This document shows positions 36,237 to 44,606 of a stretch of DNA of 64,000 bases, piece after piece. Source of the DNA: Cystobacter fuscus DSM 2262 (lineage in GTDB: Bacteria; Myxococcota; Myxococcia; Myxococcales; Myxococcaceae); NCBI RefSeq assembly GCF_000335475.2, contig NZ_ANAH02000004.1:1-64000 (forward strand). The letters run 5' to 3'. The position numbers were made by a program, and so were the translations under genes. The notes under the pieces were generated by a model that searched no databases, was not told the origin of the DNA, and was given only the letters and a program-made list of their open reading frames with translations. The number at the start of each line of letters is the position of its first letter. Position 1 is the first letter of the stretch.

Positions 36237-36662
36237 GTGGAAGACGCGCTCTGGCCGCTGCTGACGGTGCGGTTCGGGGCGGGCCTGTCGGGCGAGACGT
36301 TCGACGCCTACCTGGACTGGCGGACCGAGTGGCTCCGGCGGTGTGAGCCGCACGTGTGCATCATCGACGCGCGCGCGGTGCCCATCCGCGTGGCCCCCTA
36401 CCGCCAGCGCTACATCGACTGGCTGCGCGAGCACGAGCGTGCCCTGCGCGAGTGGATGATCGGCTCGGCGTACGTGCTCAACTCCCCGGAAGGGCACATG
36501 CTCGCGAGCCTCATCCGTCACGGGGCCTCGCTGCACACGCCCTTCGTCGTCACCTCCACGCTGCCGGACGCGGCCGCCTGGGCCGCGGGACAGTTCCAGG
36601 AGCGGGGGCTCGGCGAGGCCGCGCGGCGGGTGCGCGCCCACTACGCCCTGCCCACGAGCTGA
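36237..36662 (+). CDS. Hypothetical protein, STAS-like size, function unknown
   Basis: This protein is about 141 residues if GTG at 36237 is used, for which GGGGGAG lies eight bases upstream. The frame is open back to 36093 with no better start. Strand-helix pattern (LWPLLTVRFGAGLSGETFDAY, CIIDARAVPIRVAPYRQRYI, STLPDAAAWAAGQFQERGLG) resembles small myxobacterial proteins of unknown role that look like STAS/SpoIIAA folds. No catalytic or binding motif is evident. Confidence 0.6.
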   Translation: MEDALWPLLTVRFGAGLSGETFDAYLDWRTEWLRRCEPHVCIIDARAVPIRVAPYRQRYIDWLREHERALREWMIGSAYVLNSPEGHMLASLIRHGASLHTPFVVTSTLPDAAAWAAGQFQERGLGEAARRVRAHYALPTS

Positions 36663-36743
36663 GCCCGGCATCACTTCGGCGCTTGCCTCCGGAGCGCACG
36701 GCGGGAAGAGTGGCCTCCCATTCCCCGCGCCCGGAGCTCCGCC

Positions 36744-37628
36744 ATGTCGCCTTCCCCCACCCCTGTCATCGGCATCATCGGAGGCAGTGGCCTCTACCAG
36801 ATCGACGGCCTGGAGAACGTCGTCTGGCGCGAGGTGGCCACGCCCTTTGGCCCGCCCTCGGACGCGCTGTGCTTCGGCACCCTCGAGGGCACGCCCGTGG
36901 TGTTCCTGCCGCGCCATGGCCGGGGGCACCGCATCGCCCCGTCGGAGATCAACTTCCGCGCCAACATCGACGCGCTCAAGCGCTCGGGGGTGACGGACGT
37001 GCTGTCGGTGTCCGCGGTGGGCAGCCTGCGCGAGGACCTACCCCCGGGCACCTTCGTGGTGGTGGACCAGTTCATCGACCGCACCTTCGCGCGCACCAAG
37101 AGCTTCTTCGGCACCGGGTGCGTGGCGCACGTGTCCATGGCCCGGCCGGTGTGCTCGCGCCTGGGAGACGCGGTGATGGGGGGCTGCGAGACGCTCGGCA
37201 TCTCCGCGCGGCGCGGCGGCACCTACCTGGTGATGGAGGGGCCCCAGTTCTCCTCGCTCGCCGAGAGCGAGCTGTACCGCTCCTGGGGCTGCAGCGTGAT
37301 TGGCATGACGAACATGCCCGAGGCCAAGCTCGCCCGCGAGGCGGAGCTCTGCTACGCGAGCGTGGCCATGGTGACCGACTTCGACTGCTGGCATCAGGGC
37401 CATGACGCCGTCACCGTGGACCAGGTCGTCGCGGTGATGACGGCCAACTCGGGCAAGGCGCGCGCGCTGGTGAAGAACACCGTGCCCCGACTCGGCAAGC
37501 ACTCCGTGCCGTGCGTCCACGGCTGCCAGCGGGCGCTCGACCACGCCATCATGACCGCCCCCGAGGCGCGCGACCCCGCCGTGCTCGCCCGGCTCGACGC
37601 CGTGGCCGGCCGGGTGCTCCGCCGCTGA
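36744..37628 (+). CDS. mtnP: S-methyl-5'-thioadenosine phosphorylase
   Basis: This 294-residue enzyme phosphorolyses 5'-methylthioadenosine (or 5'-deoxyadenosine) to adenine and the ribose-1-phosphate derivative. Family motifs are GIIGGSGLYQIDGL, PRHGRGHRIAPSEINFRANI (phosphate and ribose site), AVGSLREDLPPGTFVVVDQF, and VMEGPQFSSLAESELYRSWG followed by GMTNMPEAKLAREAELCYAS with the purine-contact VTDFDCW. Length is typical. mtnA and a class II aldolase lie about 1.5 kb downstream on the same strand, separated only by a secreted-protein gene. Confidence 0.93.
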   Translation: MSPSPTPVIGIIGGSGLYQIDGLENVVWREVATPFGPPSDALCFGTLEGTPVVFLPRHGRGHRIAPSEINFRANIDALKRSGVTDVLSVSAVGSLREDLPPGTFVVVDQFIDRTFARTKSFFGTGCVAHVSMARPVCSRLGDAVMGGCETLGISARRGGTYLVMEGPQFSSLAESELYRSWGCSVIGMTNMPEAKLAREAELCYASVAMVTDFDCWHQGHDAVTVDQVVAVMTANSGKARALVKNTVPRLGKHSVPCVHGCQRALDHAIMTAPEARDPAVLARLDAVAGRVLRR

Positions 37629-37747
37629 CGCTCGCGAGCCCCTCCCACTCCCAGTAAAACGGAAACACATGGATTAACCGGCCTTATCCGAAGTAGGAGG
37701 AGGGCTCCCCGGCGAGCGCCGGGCATCCTCCTCGGGAAAGGGCCGGT

Positions 37748-39091
37748 ATGCGTCTGGTTCAGAAGTGGGTGATGGGATTGCTCGCGGCACGGCTGCTGCT
37801 CGGCGCGACGGAGGCGCGGGCGGACAGCTACGACAACGTGTGGATGGAGAGCCATTACATCTCCCAGTGCTCCTTCACGGCGGCCAACCCCACCGTGAAG
37901 AACATCTCCACCGCCACGCCGGGCTATGGCGCCCTGAATGACTGGCGCATCGGTAACGGCAACGCGGACGCGGTGGACCCGGGCACTTCCGCCATCGGAG
38001 CCATCGGCCTGCTGTATGGCCACCAGCGCCTGGTGGCCGCGGGGCGCAGCACGCCCGAGCTGGACAACCGGGTGAAGACGGCGCTCAGCGGCTACTTCTG
38101 GAGCTGGGCGCGCAACCCGCAGAACCACGTCACCGAGACGGTCAACGGCGTCACCCGCGTGGGCTTCATGCAGCCGCCCACGGGACAGTTCGTCCACTAC
38201 GACGTCAACGGCAACCGCACCAACTCGTTCCCCGGCGGAGCGGCCGCCACGGCCGAGGTGCTCATCGCCATGCGCAAGTACTGTCTGTATTCGCCCAACG
38301 GGGACCGGGCGAGCTACCAGTCCGAGAACTACCTCCAGGCGCACCGGATGGCGGACTACGTCAACGCCCACCTGGGCTCGTGGACCATCGACCGCGCCTA
38401 CGCCGTGGCGGCCTTCCGGGCCTTCTCGCACTGGGCCACGGCGGTGGGGGACACCGGCACCGCGACCTTCTACGACAACCAGGCGAACACCATCGCCGGC
38501 TGGCTCGCCAACGCGCAGGACCCGGGCACCTGGGGCAACTACTACTCCTACCTCGATGGGGCCGGCAAAGGCGTCTACAACGGGGGCATCGACCAGACGG
38601 GCTTCTCGCCCTACGAGTTCAGCGCGCGAGACCCGGGCGAGGCCTACGCGAAGAAGCTCGCGGACTGGTGGGAGAAGGGCACGGCCTACAACGGCGTCAC
38701 CTTGAGCATCGCGAGCGGGCGCTACGCGGGCGGCGTGCACCAGTGGACCCCGCAGAATGGCACCGACACCAAGGTGTACCCGGGCTCCGCGCTCCAGCTC
38801 GCCGACGCGGAGTGGAAGATCGCCCGCGCCACGGGCAACTACAATGACCTGTATGGCGCGGCGTGGCGCCACTACAACTTCGCCGTGTCGGCCCTGAACT
38901 CGACGAGCGGCTCGGGCTGCTGGGTCAACAACACGTCCGTGGACGGCGTGCCCGGTGGGTTCGTCGACTGGGTGGACACCGCCACCGGGGCCCGGCCCGT
39001 GGCCTGGCAGCGCTTCGTGGACACGAGCGCCTATATGATCATCGCCACCGAGCAGCTCGCCTTCTCCAACCTCGTGGACTGGAGCCACTGA
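37748..39091 (+). CDS. Secreted alpha/alpha-barrel, glycosidase-like protein
   Basis: This 447-residue protein has a signal peptide ending EARA (about residue 25). The mature protein shows repeated Trp/Tyr-rich helical hairpins (IGAIGLLYGHQRLVAAGR, AVAAFRAFSHWATAVGDTG, DTSAYMIIATEQLAF). This is the general pattern of six-hairpin glycosidases such as GH76 or GH88. I could not locate a convincing catalytic acid pair, so the family and substrate remain open. It sits between mtnP and mtnA but seems unrelated to that pathway. Confidence 0.65.
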   Translation: MRLVQKWVMGLLAARLLLGATEARADSYDNVWMESHYISQCSFTAANPTVKNISTATPGYGALNDWRIGNGNADAVDPGTSAIGAIGLLYGHQRLVAAGRSTPELDNRVKTALSGYFWSWARNPQNHVTETVNGVTRVGFMQPPTGQFVHYDVNGNRTNSFPGGAAATAEVLIAMRKYCLYSPNGDRASYQSENYLQAHRMADYVNAHLGSWTIDRAYAVAAFRAFSHWATAVGDTGTATFYDNQANTIAGWLANAQDPGTWGNYYSYLDGAGKGVYNGGIDQTGFSPYEFSARDPGEAYAKKLADWWEKGTAYNGVTLSIASGRYAGGVHQWTPQNGTDTKVYPGSALQLADAEWKIARATGNYNDLYGAAWRHYNFAVSALNSTSGSGCWVNNTSVDGVPGGFVDWVDTATGARPVAWQRFVDTSAYMIIATEQLAFSNLVDWSH

Positions 39092-39181
39092 GCGCTCCCC
39101 CGCCGGGCCGCCTGAATTCCACCCGGGCGGGCCCGCCGCCAGGGCATGATGGGGGCGTTTGTCCCCCCACGGGAGCGCCCC

Positions 39182-40297
39182 ATGAAGGTCCACGGAAAAG
39201 CCATGCGCAGCATCTGGGCCGAGCCGAATGGCTCGGTGGGCATCATCGACCAGACGCGCCTGCCCCACGCGTTCGTGACGCTGCGGCTCACGACACTCGA
39301 GGAGGCGGCCCACGCCATCCGCTCCATGCAGGTGCGCGGGGCGCCACTCATCGGAGCGACGGCGGCCTACGGGGTGTGCCTCGCGCTGCGGGTGGATGCC
39401 TCGGACGGGGCACTCGAGCGGGCGTGCGCGCTCCTGCAGGCCACCCGGCCGACGGCGATCAACCTCAAGTGGGCGCTCGACGGGATGCGCCGTGCGCTGC
39501 ACCATCTGTCCCCCTCCGAGCGCGAGAAGGCGGCCTGGGCGCACGCCGCCGCGCTGTGTGACGAGGACGTGGCCATCAACCACGCGATTGGACGCAACGG
39601 GCTCGCGCTCATCCAGGAGGCGTGGGAGCGCAAGGGCCGCAAGGGCCGGGTGAACGTGCTCACGCACTGCAACGCGGGGTGGCTGGCCACGGTGGACTGG
39701 GGCACGGCGCTCGCGCCCCTGTACCTCGCGCAGAACGAGGGCCTGCCGGTGCACGTCTGGGTGGACGAGACGCGGCCGCGCAACCAGGGCGCGAGCCTGA
39801 CGGCGTGGGAGCTGGGCCAGCACGGCGTGCCCCACACCCTCATCGCCGACAACGTGGGCGGCCACCTCATGCAGCACGGAGAGGTGGACTTGTGCATCGT
39901 CGGCACGGACCGCACCACGGCCCGGGGCGACGTGGCGAACAAGATTGGCACCTACCTCAAGGCGCTGGCGGCCAAGGACAACGGGGTGCCCTTCTACGTG
40001 GCGCTGCCCTCGCCCACGCTCGACTGGACGCTGGAGGACGGCGTGCGCGACATCCCCATCGAGCAGCGTGATGGGCGCGAGCTGACGGACGTGAGTGGAC
40101 GGCTCGCCTCGGGCGAGGTGGTGACGGTGCGGGTGACGCCCGAGGGCAGCGCGGTGGCCAACTACGGCTTCGACGTGACGCCCGCGCGGCTCGTCACGGC
40201 GCTCATCACCGAGCGCGGCGTGTGCCCGGCCTCGCAGGAGGGGCTGCTGTCGCTCTTCCCCGAGCGGCGCCGGCTCGCCGGAGGGACGGGCACGTGA
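39182..40297 (+). CDS. mtnA: Methylthioribose-1-phosphate isomerase
   Basis: This 371-residue eIF2B-like enzyme converts 5-methylthioribose-1-phosphate to 5-methylthioribulose-1-phosphate. Key features are [11 protein letters not shown] near the start, [33 protein letters not shown] with the catalytic Cys, and [22 protein letters not shown] with the catalytic Asp. The C-terminal [11 protein letters not shown] and [15 protein letters not shown] complete the pattern. GGGAG precedes ATG 39182. Its stop overlaps the GTG start of the aldolase (GTGA), so they are translationally coupled. Confidence 0.94.
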   Translation: MKVHGKAMRSIWAEPNGSVGIIDQTRLPHAFVTLRLTTLEEAAHAIRSMQVRGAPLIGATAAYGVCLALRVDASDGALERACALLQATRPTAINLKWALDGMRRALHHLSPSEREKAAWAHAAALCDEDVAINHAIGRNGLALIQEAWERKGRKGRVNVLTHCNAGWLATVDWGTALAPLYLAQNEGLPVHVWVDETRPRNQGASLTAWELGQHGVPHTLIADNVGGHLMQHGEVDLCIVGTDRTTARGDVANKIGTYLKALAAKDNGVPFYVALPSPTLDWTLEDGVRDIPIEQRDGRELTDVSGRLASGEVVTVRVTPEGSAVANYGFDVTPARLVTALITERGVCPASQEGLLSLFPERRRLAGGTGT

Positions 40298-40953
40298 GCG
40301 CGCCGAACGAGCTCGCGCTGCGCGAGGAGATGATCGCCACGGGGCGCCGGATGAACGCCACGGGGCTCAACCAGGGCACCAGTGGCAACCTGAGCGTGCG
40401 GGTGGAGGGCGGCTTCCTGCTCACGCCCACGGGGATGGACTACGACACGCTCGTGCCGGGGGACATGGTGCGGATGCGGATGGACGGCTCGTACGAGGGA
40501 CACCGCGAGCCCTCCAGCGAGTGGCGCATCCACCGGGACATCCTCGCCACGCGGCCCGAGGTGGGGGGCGTGCTGCACGCGCATTCCATGTTCAGCACGA
40601 GCCTGGCGTGCCTGCGCCGGCCCATTCCGGCCTTCCACTACATGGTGACGCGCGCGGGGGGCGAGGACATCCGGTGCTCGGACTACGCCACGTTCGGCAC
40701 CGAGGAGCTGTCGCGGCACGTGCTCGTGGCGCTGGAGGGCCGACTGGCGTGCCTGATGGCCAACCACGGCATGGTGGCCCTGGGCGCCACGCTGGCGGGG
40801 GCGTTCAAGCTGGCGGTGGAGGTGGAGACGCTCGCGGCCATGTACTGGCGCGCGCTCCAGGTGGGCGAGCCCGTGCTCCTGGAGCCCGAGGAGATGCGGC
40901 GGGTGCTGGAGAAGTTCAAGACGTACGGCCAGCAGCCCGCGCGCGGCGGCTGA
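40294..40953 (+). CDS. Class II aldolase (Ald2-like, methylthioribulose-P)
   Basis: This 219-residue zinc aldolase of the fuculose/ribulose-phosphate type has [36 protein letters not shown] with the catalytic Glu, the metal-binding [10 protein letters not shown] and the third His in [10 protein letters not shown]. It starts at GTG inside the mtnA stop. With mtnP and mtnA this gives the three steps of the described 'DHAP shunt'. There the aldolase splits 5-(methylthio)ribulose-1-phosphate to dihydroxyacetone phosphate and (methylthio)acetaldehyde. MtnB dehydratase is also a class II aldolase homolog and is the main alternative; no other methionine-salvage gene follows. Confidence 0.85.
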   Translation: MSAPNELALREEMIATGRRMNATGLNQGTSGNLSVRVEGGFLLTPTGMDYDTLVPGDMVRMRMDGSYEGHREPSSEWRIHRDILATRPEVGGVLHAHSMFSTSLACLRRPIPAFHYMVTRAGGEDIRCSDYATFGTEELSRHVLVALEGRLACLMANHGMVALGATLAGAFKLAVEVETLAAMYWRALQVGEPVLLEPEEMRRVLEKFKTYGQQPARGG

Positions 40954-41150
40954 GCCCCTGCGATCCGTCCTCTGGGTCCCGACACTTCTCAACTCGGTGC
41001 TGCTCCCGTAGCGTCTGGGCCCCCGCGGCCTCGCTTCCTTCTCGAGGCGCGGCGTAGGCGCTGTCGCGTCCTCCCCCTGGGGGAATCACGGAACCGAGCT
41101 GCTTCAGAGTCTCCCGATTGCGGAACACTGACGGAATCCTTACTGTCAAG

Positions 41151-41186
41151 TGAGTATAAACTGAGTAGCTCCGGAGCCGATACTCA
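41151..41186. promoter_or_regulatory. Candidate operator of the GNAT toxin-antitoxin module
   Basis: TGAGTAT (41151-41157) is repeated inverted as ATACTCA (41180-41186), with a third partial copy TGAGTAG at 41162-41168. The cluster lies 60-95 bases upstream of the antitoxin ATG in a locally AT-richer stretch (CAAGTGAGTATAAACTGAG). This is the usual place for autorepression by an RHH antitoxin. The rest of 40954-41245 shows no gene. Confidence 0.5.
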
Positions 41187-41245
41187 GGCCGACAAGGGCC
41201 GCAACTCGCCTCCTCCTGAGTGAAGACAATGGAAGGAGTTCCGCC

Positions 41246-41617
41246 ATGCCACAGACCGAACGTCTGCAGGCTTCGTTGCCGACCATCACGATGAGGGAAC
41301 TCACTCGCTTGAGCGAGGAACTCGGCGTCGACAAGAGCGCGGTGGTCCAGGAGGCCCTCAGCCTCTTCGCCAAGGCCGCCTCGGAGGCCAAGAAGGGCGC
41401 CAGACTCGCCTTCCTGCCCCCCACTCCACAGGGGACCGTGCGGGAGTTCAGCACTCCTCTGCTCACTCATATGGAACAGGCCGCGCACCTGGACCCAACG
41501 GAGATCGTCCTGCCGGATGGGGACTTCGACAAGGTGGCAGCCAGGATCGAGGCGCCTGCGGCGCCAACTCCCGCGCTCCGGGCGCTTGCCCGCAAGCGGC
41601 GCCGCTCCCAGCCGTAG
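41246..41617 (+). CDS. RHH-type antitoxin of GNAT toxin module
   Basis: This 123-residue protein opens with a ribbon-helix-helix-like segment (ERLQASLPTITMRELTRLSE, ELGVDKSAVVQEALSLFAK, residues 5-47). A longer C-terminal part probably wraps the toxin. Together with the downstream GNAT gene (34-base gap) it forms a type II toxin-antitoxin pair. In such pairs the RHH domain represses the promoter and the C-terminal peptide blocks the acetyl-CoA site. Dyads upstream of the gene would fit autoregulation. GGAAGGAG precedes the ATG. Confidence 0.75.
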   Translation: MPQTERLQASLPTITMRELTRLSEELGVDKSAVVQEALSLFAKAASEAKKGARLAFLPPTPQGTVREFSTPLLTHMEQAAHLDPTEIVLPDGDFDKVAARIEAPAAPTPALRALARKRRRSQP

Positions 41618-41651
41618 ATTCAAAACCCCGCGCGGTGGGCCTGGTTGATGC

Positions 41652-42224
41652 ATGCCGTCCACCGTGCCCGCATCCGTGTTCCCCGAACCCATCACTCAGC
41701 CGCTCGCCAAAAGCGACTCTGGAAGTGGATTCAGTTGCGAGCACGAGACGCTGAATCGCTTCTTTCGTGAATCGGCTCGGCAGCACCAGGAAAAGGACAT
41801 CAGCCGCACCTGGGTTCTTCGCCGCTCCTCCTCCGATGACCCGGCATTGCCTCCCGTCCTGGGCTTCTACACCCTCTCGCTCACGACCCTGCGGCGCGAG
41901 ACGCTCCCGAGCAACATCGGCAAGCGCCTGCCGAACTACCCCGTCCCGGCGATCATCATCGCTCGCCTCGCGCGTGACTCTCGTGCTCGGGGCAAGGGCT
42001 ACGGTGAAACGTTGCTCGACGACGCCCACCTCCGAGCTCTCGCCATCAACGCGCAGAGCGGCGCTCTCTGCGTCATCGTGGATGCCAAGGACGCCTCCGC
42101 TCGCGACTTCTACAAGAAGTTCGGCTACGAGCCACTGCTCTCCGAAACGGATGCGCCGGAGTGGCCTCTGCGGATGTACCTGCCCATGAAGGACATCCGC
42201 GCCGCATACACCGAGAACACCTGA
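41652..42224 (+). CDS. GNAT-family toxin (TacT/AtaT-like)
   Basis: This 190-residue acetyltransferase has the marks of tRNA-acetylating toxins: FSCEHETLNRFFRESARQHQ, TWVLRR, GFYTLSLTTL and IIARLARDSRARGKGYGETL with the acetyl-CoA loop RGKGYG. YKKFGYEPL with the conserved Tyr lies near the C-terminus. Known members acetylate charged tRNA on the amino acid and stop translation. The preceding small RHH gene is its presumed antitoxin. Composition is slightly less GC-rich than the neighbours, consistent with horizontal transfer. Confidence 0.85.
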   Translation: MPSTVPASVFPEPITQPLAKSDSGSGFSCEHETLNRFFRESARQHQEKDISRTWVLRRSSSDDPALPPVLGFYTLSLTTLRRETLPSNIGKRLPNYPVPAIIIARLARDSRARGKGYGETLLDDAHLRALAINAQSGALCVIVDAKDASARDFYKKFGYEPLLSETDAPEWPLRMYLPMKDIRAAYTENT

Positions 42225-42377
42225 CCCACGCTCCCAACACGCGGGCGTCACGTGGCCCACACTCGGGGCGGTGGCGCCCATTCCGACGATTGTGGCGGAA
42301 CCGGGTCTCGCGCACCTTGAGCGCTCACGCCGTGGCATGTGGAATGGGCCGGTTCCTCCCTAGCCCGTGAGTCCCCT

Positions 42378-42749
42378 ATGAACCTGAAGAACCTTGCTTC
42401 GAGCTTCGCCGTGCTGTCCCTGAGCCTGACGTCCGCTTGTGTCTACACCGAGCCCGTCCCCGGGGACGTGACCTTCACCTGGACCTTCGACGGCTACAGC
42501 TGCGCCCGCGATGGCGAGGTCAGGGACGTACACATCACCATCCCCGGCGAATCGCTCGAGAACCGGGGCTTCTATCCCTGCAGCGCCAATGGCTACGACG
42601 GCGTCACGCTCTACGACTTCTACCCGGGCGAGTACGACTTCTACATCGAGGCCATCGACTATTCCGGCTACGTCTCCTACGAGGCGCGCGGCCACTTCTA
42701 CGTGGATGGAGACACCCACGTGCGCGTGGATCTCTACCCCACGCGCTGA
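42378..42749 (+). CDS. Small lipoprotein with beta-rich domain
   Basis: This 123-residue protein has a lipoprotein signal ending LTSAC (Cys21). The mature part is a compact beta-rich domain (VTFTWTFDGYSCARDGEVRD to GHFYVDGDTHVRVDLYPTR), reminiscent of carboxypeptidase-regulatory-like or other small beta sandwiches. Two cysteines (CARDG, YPCSAN) could form a disulphide. Function is unknown. Confidence 0.72.
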   Translation: MNLKNLASSFAVLSLSLTSACVYTEPVPGDVTFTWTFDGYSCARDGEVRDVHITIPGESLENRGFYPCSANGYDGVTLYDFYPGEYDFYIEAIDYSGYVSYEARGHFYVDGDTHVRVDLYPTR

Positions 42750-42836
42750 CGAAAACCGCACGCTCCGGGTGTCCGCTCCTTGTCAGACCCCCCCTGTATT
42801 CTTCCTCTCATGCACGACGCATCAGGGAGGCCGATC

Positions 42837-43520
42837 ATGAACGGACGCACGGAGTCACCCCACGTCTCGGAGAGCAAGCTGGGGCGCTACCTCACGGCGG
42901 CACCCGCGCTGCGCAAGCAGCTCATCCACACCCAGAAGAATCCCCCGGATCCGCGCTACCTGCGCTACCCCGACGCCGCCCACGCCATCACCGATTTCCT
43001 CTGCCACGGCCAGGACGAGTCCATCCTGCGCCGCCACCAGCACCGGCTCGCCACCACCGTCTTCGAGTCCGAGTACGACGCGCACCGCGCCCAGTCGTGC
43101 ATCGAGGCCATCGAGCACTACCGCCGGATGCACCCGTCCCTGGGGCTCGGCGGCCTCATCGCCACCACCGTGGGCGACGCGCCGCCCCCGCTCGAGGTGG
43201 CGGGCGTGAGCATCCAGGTGCGGCCCCAGGTCGTGCTCCAGGCGGTGGACGCGCACGGGAACAACCAGGTCGGCCTGCTCAAGCTCTACTTCTCCAAGCA
43301 CCACCCGCTGGACGAGCGCTCCGGGCAGTACATCGCCACGCTGCTGAGCGCCTTCGCCGAGCAGCACCTCGCGCCGCTCGGACCGCTGGACGCCCGGCGG
43401 ATGCTCGTGGTGGACGTGTTCGCTGGCCGGGCCTACTCGGCCCCTCGCGCCCGCACGCGCCGCCTGTGCGACGTGCGTCATGCCTGCGAGGAGATCGCCG
43501 CTCGCTGGGCCGTACACTAA
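42837..43520 (+). CDS. Hypothetical protein, possibly PD-(D/E)XK-like
   Basis: This 227-residue cytoplasmic protein has AGGGAGG eight bases before its ATG. The middle contains LEVAGVSIQVRPQVVLQAVD and QVGLLKLYFSKHHPLDERSG. The latter's K strand after an acidic strand, and the ending CEEIAARW, recall RecB/Cas4-like nuclease folds, but I cannot place all catalytic residues. I do not recognise the family. It stands just upstream of the ArsA-like pair with an unusual 118-base gap. Confidence 0.65.
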   Translation: MNGRTESPHVSESKLGRYLTAAPALRKQLIHTQKNPPDPRYLRYPDAAHAITDFLCHGQDESILRRHQHRLATTVFESEYDAHRAQSCIEAIEHYRRMHPSLGLGGLIATTVGDAPPPLEVAGVSIQVRPQVVLQAVDAHGNNQVGLLKLYFSKHHPLDERSGQYIATLLSAFAEQHLAPLGPLDARRMLVVDVFAGRAYSAPRARTRRLCDVRHACEEIAARWAVH

Positions 43521-43637
43521 CCGACGTTCCCCCGTGCCCGGCGGGGAACCGGTTTCGCGCGCCGCCCTTGTCGCCAGGGGGGTGGGTCGTTCAGACTCCC
43601 ACCCCTCACGCTATCTCCTAGAGGGGCGACGGCCTTG

Positions 43638-44606
43638 GTGGACGCATTGTGGGAACGACGGGCGTTGCTCGTCTCGGGCAAGGGCGGCGTGGGCAAGACG
43701 ACCGTCGCGGCGGCGCTCGCGCGCGCGGCGGTGAACGCCGGCAAGCGGGTGCTGCTCGCGGAAGTCGAGCTGGGCAGCGCCGAGACGGACAGCCCCTCGC
43801 ACCTGGCGGAGCTCGTGGGCGCGCGCCCCTCCGGTGCCCAGGTCGTCTCCGTGTCCGAGCGGCTGTCCTTCGTGCGCCTGTCGGCCATCGAGGGCCAGCG
43901 CCTCTTCCTCCAGGACATCCTGCCCTTGAAGGTCATGGCGGACGCGGCCATGCGCATGCGCGCCCTGCGCCGCTTCCTGGAAGCCGCCCCCGCCCTGCGG
44001 GAGATGGGCGTGCTCTACCAGATGCTCCACCTCATCCGGCTCACGCGGCCGGAGGGTCAGGCGCAGCACCCACTGTGCATCCTGGACCTGCCGGCCACCG
44101 GCCACGCGCTCGCGCTCGCGGCGCTGCCCGACACGCTCTTGTCCGTCATGCCCGGCGGCCCCATCGGGCGCTCGGTGCGCGAGGGGCTCACGCTCCTGAG
44201 GGACCCGGCCCTCACCGGCACGGTGCTCGTCACCCTGCCCGAGCCCCTGCCCGTGAGCGAGACGATGGAGCTGGCCACGGCCATCAAGACACACGGCATT
44301 CCGCTCGTCGCGGGGGTGCTCAACCGCATGCCGGACAATCCCTTCTCGCCGGATGGGCGGGACGCGGTGAAGCGGCTGCTCGAGGCGCACGGGCCCCACC
44401 GGGGCCAGCGCGCGCTGGGCCGACTGGACCGGGCGCGCTCGGCGCAGAACCGGCTGGAGACGAACTTCCCCGCGCAGCTGCTCACCCTGCCGGACCTGAC
44501 CGCCACGGAGAGAGCGCTGGTGGATCAGCTCGCCGCGCACCTCGCGCGTGCGCCTTCGTCCCCTGCATCCCCTGTCTCGCGCGAGAGCGCCGGAGCCCAG
44601 CCATGA
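43638..44606 (+). CDS. ArsA/Get3-like ATPase, subunit with signature lysine
   Basis: This 322-residue P-loop ATPase of the deviant Walker A (MinD/ArsA) class has GKGGVGKTT near residue 14. That motif includes the first 'signature' lysine that reaches across the dimer. Switch-type regions follow at AEVELG and LDLPATGHALALAALPD. It lacks the arsenite cysteines of ArsA and any C-terminal membrane part. Start is GTG 43638 or TTG 43635. Its stop overlaps the next ATPase ATG (ATGA). No ars genes are near, so a role in arsenic resistance is unlikely. Confidence 0.85.
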   Translation: MDALWERRALLVSGKGGVGKTTVAAALARAAVNAGKRVLLAEVELGSAETDSPSHLAELVGARPSGAQVVSVSERLSFVRLSAIEGQRLFLQDILPLKVMADAAMRMRALRRFLEAAPALREMGVLYQMLHLIRLTRPEGQAQHPLCILDLPATGHALALAALPDTLLSVMPGGPIGRSVREGLTLLRDPALTGTVLVTLPEPLPVSETMELATAIKTHGIPLVAGVLNRMPDNPFSPDGRDAVKRLLEAHGPHRGQRALGRLDRARSAQNRLETNFPAQLLTLPDLTATERALVDQLAAHLARAPSSPASPVSRESAGAQP

